Part shown: piece after piece, positions 8,155 to 11,493 of the stretch | Layout of the letters: every line of letters starts with the position of its first letter | Position numbering within the stretch: position 1 is the first letter of the stretch | Assembly (NCBI GenBank): GCA_040752395.1 | Contig: JBFMHD010000079.1 | Coordinates: 1-11,493, forward strand | Length of the DNA: 11,493 nt | Direction: 5' to 3' | Origin: JBFMHD01 sp040752395 [NCBI: Candidatus Hydrogenedentota bacterium] | Lineage (GTDB): Bacteria > JBFMHD01 | Notes under the pieces: model-generated | Database searches by the model: none | Seen by the model: the letters and a program-made list of their open reading frames with translations, nothing else | What the model was told of the DNA's origin: nothing | Made by a program: the position numbers and the translations under genes

Positions 8155-9234
8155 TTAGCTTACCCCTATCAATTCAGAATAGAGATTTACATAGCTGGTA
8201 ATAAATTCGTTATAAGGATTCAGTCTGGCTCTATTCATATTTATCCAATCTCTCATGTACTTTAAATCATCATTTTTGATATTTGGGATAATTTTCAAGA
8301 TTTCATTTACATTGCCTCTTTCAAATAGCCATCCGCTCCTTAAATCATAAACAATCTCAGGTATGCCTCCAACTTTTGCTGCAAGAACAGGGATACCACA
8401 AGAATACGCTTCTAAAATTGAAAGTGGTAATCCCTCTGATAATGATGGTAAAAATAATAAATCTATCTCTTTATAAAAATCATTTCTTTTATCTATATCT
8501 ATTTTCCCTTTTATCTCAATATTTTCACCTTTTAGCTCGTAATTATCATCACCAGCTATTATCCATTTAACAGGAAATTTTTTAGTTAATCTTACCACTT
8601 CTTTTAGTATCTCAACACCTTTTTCAGGAGAATTCCTGCCTATAAACCCAATATTTAACTTACGAGAAGACAAATCTACTTTTTTTTCTTGATAAGCATT
8701 AAAATCCTTTATACCTGTCTTTATAAAGATTACCTTTTGTTCGTTAAATACTTTTACTTTTTCAAGATAATCTTTATAACAGACAGTAACAATTCTATCA
8801 CTAATAAGATTTGAGATATGTTCACAGAAAGTAATCAGTAAGTATCTGAAAATATTTCTGTCTCTAAAAATAAATTGTCTATTAGAACCATGTATGGTAA
8901 CAATTTTTTTTATGCCTCTAATATAAGATGCGGCAATTAAAGATTTAAGATTAGCACGTGGTAGATGAGAATGTATAATATGTATATTCTCATTTTTTAA
9001 AATTTTATAAATATCTATTATCTCCTGTATTGAACAAATATTTCTACATCGTAATTTGTATAATTTGCTTATATTATTATATCTTTCACATAAGGGTCCA
9101 TCAGCAAGGGTTATAACAACGATATTTTTAAAATAATCTTTAATACCCAAAATAAGATTTAAAAGATAAACTTCTCCACCTCCATAATCAGCTGAAGATA
9201 TAATATATGCGATGTTAATATCCTTAAGGTCCAA
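8155..9234 (-). CDS. Family 4 glycosyltransferase (GT-B fold)
   Basis: A 359-residue retaining-type GT4 enzyme with both Rossmann halves. The N-terminal half has YGGGEVYLLNL (17-27), which shapes the acceptor/donor loop, and HSHLPRANLKSL (88-99). The C-terminal donor-binding half has GFIGRNSPEKG (196-206) and the E-x7-E signature from E267 to E275 in SEGLPLSILEAYSCGIPV (266-283), followed by GGIPEIV (289-295). Such enzymes add single sugars to lipid-linked glycans at the cytoplasmic membrane surface. The start is TTG: it has GAAAGGG nine bases upstream, no ATG or GTG occurs in the first 40 codons, and the N-terminus then runs straight into the first beta-strand (NIAYIISSADYGGGE). The gene starts one base after the preceding stop and ends directly before the next ATG. 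Donor and acceptor are unknown. Confidence 0.93.
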   Translation of the reverse strand: MDLKDINIAYIISSADYGGGEVYLLNLILGIKDYFKNIVVITLADGPLCERYNNISKLYKLRCRNICSIQEIIDIYKILKNENIHIIHSHLPRANLKSLIAASYIRGIKKIVTIHGSNRQFIFRDRNIFRYLLITFCEHISNLISDRIVTVCYKDYLEKVKVFNEQKVIFIKTGIKDFNAYQEKKVDLSSRKLNIGFIGRNSPEKGVEILKEVVRLTKKFPVKWIIAGDDNYELKGENIEIKGKIDIDKRNDFYKEIDLLFLPSLSEGLPLSILEAYSCGIPVLAAKVGGIPEIVYDLRSGWLFERGNVNEILKIIPNIKNDDLKYMRDWINMNRARLNPYNEFITSYVNLYSELIGVS

Positions 9235-9235
9235 A

Positions 9236-11413
9236 TTAGCTATCCCTTTCTAATATTTCTTCTTCTGCATCTAAAACCGTATCAGGCCTTTTGCGAGAAG
9301 AGATGTTTAAATTATAATATTTTATCTTCCTTCTATAGACATTATTAATAATACCATTATAGGGTTCTTTTATCAAATCTTTAGTTTTTAAGTAAATTTT
9401 ATAATACTTATCTGCAAGAATAGGTTCACGATCTTTAACTTGTTTAGAGAGGTAATAAAAAAGAAGCGGGTTGTTACATTTTAGTTTTAATGCTCGATTA
9501 AAATAATTTTCTGATTCTTTTTTATCCCCTTTCCTGAATAAAAGCACACCATACAATAAGTTGACCTCAGGATTTAGTCTATCTAACCGTATCATTTCTT
9601 CTGCATCTTTAAATGAGATAGTATAAGTATTAAAAACATTCGCATAATACACATACATTCTGTCGTAGAAAGTGAACTCTGTCAGAAGAGAATGTGCTCT
9701 GCTTGGTCCCTGGGTAGATCCTTCATAATAAAATGAACGATAATAATAATTATAAAAATATTTTAATGTTTCATTAAAAAAATTATTACTTATATCTTCA
9801 TTTAAATGTTTTCTTTTAACGTAGATATAATCTAATTTTGATGGAGCAAATACATTTCCGGGGTCAGCCTGTACACAATTCTCTAATATTTTCGCTCCTT
9901 GTTTAATATCTCCGTTGTTAATGCAAATCCAGGCTCTGGTATATAATAAAAATACGTCGTATCTATTATCAGCAATAAGTTTATTAATTATTGATAAAGC
10001 CTTATCATCTTTATTTGTACGTATCAAATGATTTAAATAAAATAACCCATGCACAGTAGAATTGCTTAATGTATAAGCTTGATGCAAATTTTGTTCTTTC
10101 TCCTCTATCTTATTAGCGGTTAATGCTTTTCTAAATGTTATTTCAGCGATAGCCGGGAGAATAAGACAATAGTATGAAAAGATTAAATAGAAAATAACCA
10201 GTATCATCCTGAACCATTTCCGCGCACTATCTAACGCAAAAACAGCACTGGACGCCCTTTTTAATTCCATAGCAAGGATGGCAAAAAAAAGATATCTCAC
10301 TGGTAAAGTCCAGAGCAGTTCGTCAAATAAAGAGATCAAAATAAAAGAAGTATAAAGAATTTTTATAGATTGGTTATCTTTTAATGCTCGATATATAAAG
10401 ATTAAAAAAGCGATAAAAATCAAGGTACCAATAACCCCCTCTTCTACTAAGTGCTGAAGAAAAATATTATGAAAGTGCAGTTCCCATATCTCGTTTTTTT
10501 CAAGCAATTGAGGATAAATAAGACCTGAGGAACCTATACCCCAACCTGTTAATGGTTTATCAATAAAAAATTTTATACCCTTTTTTAACATCTGAACCCT
10601 TGCTATATTTGTTATATAATTTAAAGACATTACTCTTTTCCCGCGTATTATAATAATAGAGATTACCAGAATAATTATAATACCTGCAATTATGCTTGTA
10701 TTTTTGATAATATTTTTTCTTTTGTTTTGCTTGCCAGAATCTCCTGCTTCTTGATTGCTGGCCTTTCCTAAAAACGAGTTCAAAAGATAAAAAATAATAG
10801 CCCCGAGTAAAGCACTCCTTGACGCTGTTAAAATAATCGATGTACACCAGATGAGTATTAAAAGATATCTGATCTTTTTGTTATAATTAGTATCGATAAA
10901 CGAGTAGCAAAGAAGCAGGGTAAAAAAACCTGAAAGATTAGTATTTTTAAATAATCCCTCTCTTGGTAAAAAAATAAAATCAGAACCAAATAAAAAAATG
11001 TCAGAAATAAGAGGTCCGAACTGAAAAACAAATTGTAGAAAAAGTATAAAAGCTAAAACCTTTTTTATTATAACTTTAATATCTGCTGGCTCGATTCTTT
11101 CATAACAGATATAAAAAAAAATAAAAGTATAGGCCCATTCATTGAATCTCTCCATACCCAGATTGCCATTTTTATTGATACACGCATTTATAAACAGATA
11201 AATAATATAAATTAGAAATAACAAAGAGGGATTGGTGAAGGATGGTCTCGAAAAATTGTTTACAAAGGAACGAATCAGGTATCTGATGCCTAAAATAAAT
11301 ATAACAAAATGTATGAATAACTGGTCATTTATATCTACGCCTGTATTTAAAACAAGAGCAGATAACAAAATCGGCGCTACTATGAAAATTATATTATATA
11401 TTTTTTCTGTCAT
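9236..11413 (-). CDS. O-antigen ligase/polymerase-like membrane protein with long C-terminal repeat domain
   Basis: A 725-residue protein, first gene of the five-gene - strand operon. Residues 1-425 are highly hydrophobic (about ten to twelve segments) with a lysine-rich cytoplasmic-type loop near 216-237. Wzy/WaaL superfamily marks are LTASRSALLGA (195-205) with the helix-end arginine, PLTGWGIGSSG (287-297), and the loop motif HFHNIFLQHLVEEGVIG (313-329), where H315-N316 and the E-E-G correspond to the ligase signature. The soluble C-terminus (about 425-725) contains TPR-like pairs at roughly 455-483, 488-517, 613-645 and 649-678, interrupted by a tyrosine-rich stretch (552-590). Likely a periplasmic-facing glycan polymerase or ligase acting with the glycosyltransferases encoded just downstream. 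The ATG lacks a well-spaced Shine-Dalgarno: AGAGG is only one base away and a weaker AGAAG eight bases away. No better start was found. Confidence 0.86.
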   Translation of the reverse strand: MTEKIYNIIFIVAPILLSALVLNTGVDINDQLFIHFVIFILGIRYLIRSFVNNFSRPSFTNPSLLFLIYIIYLFINACINKNGNLGMERFNEWAYTFIFFYICYERIEPADIKVIIKKVLAFILFLQFVFQFGPLISDIFLFGSDFIFLPREGLFKNTNLSGFFTLLLCYSFIDTNYNKKIRYLLILIWCTSIILTASRSALLGAIIFYLLNSFLGKASNQEAGDSGKQNKRKNIIKNTSIIAGIIIILVISIIIIRGKRVMSLNYITNIARVQMLKKGIKFFIDKPLTGWGIGSSGLIYPQLLEKNEIWELHFHNIFLQHLVEEGVIGTLIFIAFLIFIYRALKDNQSIKILYTSFILISLFDELLWTLPVRYLFFAILAMELKRASSAVFALDSARKWFRMILVIFYLIFSYYCLILPAIAEITFRKALTANKIEEKEQNLHQAYTLSNSTVHGLFYLNHLIRTNKDDKALSIINKLIADNRYDVFLLYTRAWICINNGDIKQGAKILENCVQADPGNVFAPSKLDYIYVKRKHLNEDISNNFFNETLKYFYNYYYRSFYYEGSTQGPSRAHSLLTEFTFYDRMYVYYANVFNTYTISFKDAEEMIRLDRLNPEVNLLYGVLLFRKGDKKESENYFNRALKLKCNNPLLFYYLSKQVKDREPILADKYYKIYLKTKDLIKEPYNGIINNVYRRKIKYYNLNISSRKRPDTVLDAEEEILERDS
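9244..9250 (-). promoter_or_regulatory. Ribosome binding site deciding the TTG start of the GT4 gene
   Basis: GAAAGGG lies nine bases before the TTG at 9234-9232, inside the last codons of the preceding gene. Its good match and spacing, with no ATG/GTG nearby, are the main reason to accept the TTG start. Confidence 0.65.
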
Positions 11414-11414
11414 G

Positions 11415-11428
11415 CCTCTTGCTTCTTG
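11415..11428 (-). repeat. Two-copy degenerate heptamer repeat CAAGAAG/CAAGAGG
   Basis: On the - strand, CAAGAAG is followed at once by CAAGAGG, ending one base before the ATG of the 725-residue gene, so it occupies the Shine-Dalgarno position. It resembles the AGAAGTA pair at 4854-4867 in unit length and composition. Confidence 0.38.
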
Positions 11429-11430
11429 AT

Positions 11431-11493
11431 ATCCCCTCAGTCTACTACGGGTCTTGTGACCCTCACTTCGAAAAACGCTGTAACTCTAATAAT
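11431..11493. other. G+C-rich right edge with small hairpin, upstream of the operon
   Basis: The 50 bases 11431-11480 are about half G+C, well above the rest of the window. A perfect five-base stem GGGTC/GACCC with loop TTGT lies at 11449-11462. No T-tract follows on either strand. The - strand frame of the downstream gene stays open through this region to a TAG near 11484-11486, but without ATG, GTG or TTG, so no extension is proposed. It may be a regulatory leader, the end of a dispersed repeat, or the edge of a neighbouring gene; the window ends too soon to tell. Confidence 0.35.

Noticed and set aside
10560-10847. Lysine/tyrosine-rich 95-residue - strand open frame
   Set aside because: Overlaps the membrane domain of the 725-residue protein in another frame; composition is that of AT-rich out-of-frame reading.
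1-11493. CRISPR array, tRNA/rRNA genes, insertion-sequence ends or prophage genes
   Set aside because: No regularly spaced repeats, cloverleaf-like or rRNA-like segments, transposase motifs or terminal inverted repeats were seen by reading either strand.

Overview
The window is an AT-rich stretch (roughly 30% G+C by eye) with eight protein-coding genes and almost no spare DNA. Genes for a lipopolysaccharide (LPS) exporter and for membrane glycan assembly point to a diderm (Gram-negative-type) bacterium. TPR-tailed O-antigen-ligase-like proteins and the very low G+C are common in genomes of uncultivated lineages such as Omnitrophota or Elusimicrobia, but nothing here fixes the phylum. No tRNA, rRNA, CRISPR array, transposase or phage gene was seen.

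Layout. On the + strand, 65-2226 holds two tandem LptF/LptG-family permeases joined by a 4-base ATGA overlap. They end 20 bases from a convergent - strand gene. The rest of the window is on the - strand. In order of transcription: a 725-residue multispanning O-antigen ligase/polymerase-like protein with a long C-terminal domain (9236-11413), a GT4 glycosyltransferase with a TTG start (8155-9234), a soluble GT2 of the rhamnosyltransferase type (7291-8154), a membrane-anchored GT2 (6129-7304), and an exported protein that looks like a beta-propeller (4894-6132). These five genes have gaps of 0-1 base or overlaps of 4 and 14 bases, so they look like one translationally coupled operon. A hairpin plus T-tract follows the last gene. 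After a 148-base spacer comes a second, larger O-antigen ligase/polymerase-like protein with C-terminal TPRs (2247-4745), on the same strand and probably with its own promoter.

How the genes may work together (inference). The glycosyltransferases would build a lipid-linked oligosaccharide on the cytoplasmic face of the inner membrane. The two ligase/polymerase-like proteins would act on the periplasmic side, polymerising the glycan or transferring it to an acceptor (lipid A core, lipid or protein), with their TPR tails binding partners. LptF and LptG would form the membrane core of the LPS-extraction ABC transporter. No flippase, chain-length regulator, nucleotide-sugar enzyme, initiating phosphoglycosyltransferase, LptB or LptC is present, so the pathway is incomplete here.

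The least explained items are the propeller-like exported protein coupled to the glycosyltransferase operon, the presence of two different TPR-tailed ligase/polymerase-like proteins, and a G+C-rich, hairpin-containing right edge that carries a heptamer repeat also found in degenerate form in the 4746-4893 spacer. I see no convincing evidence of a wholly new system; this is best read as a surface-glycan locus with some unusual members.
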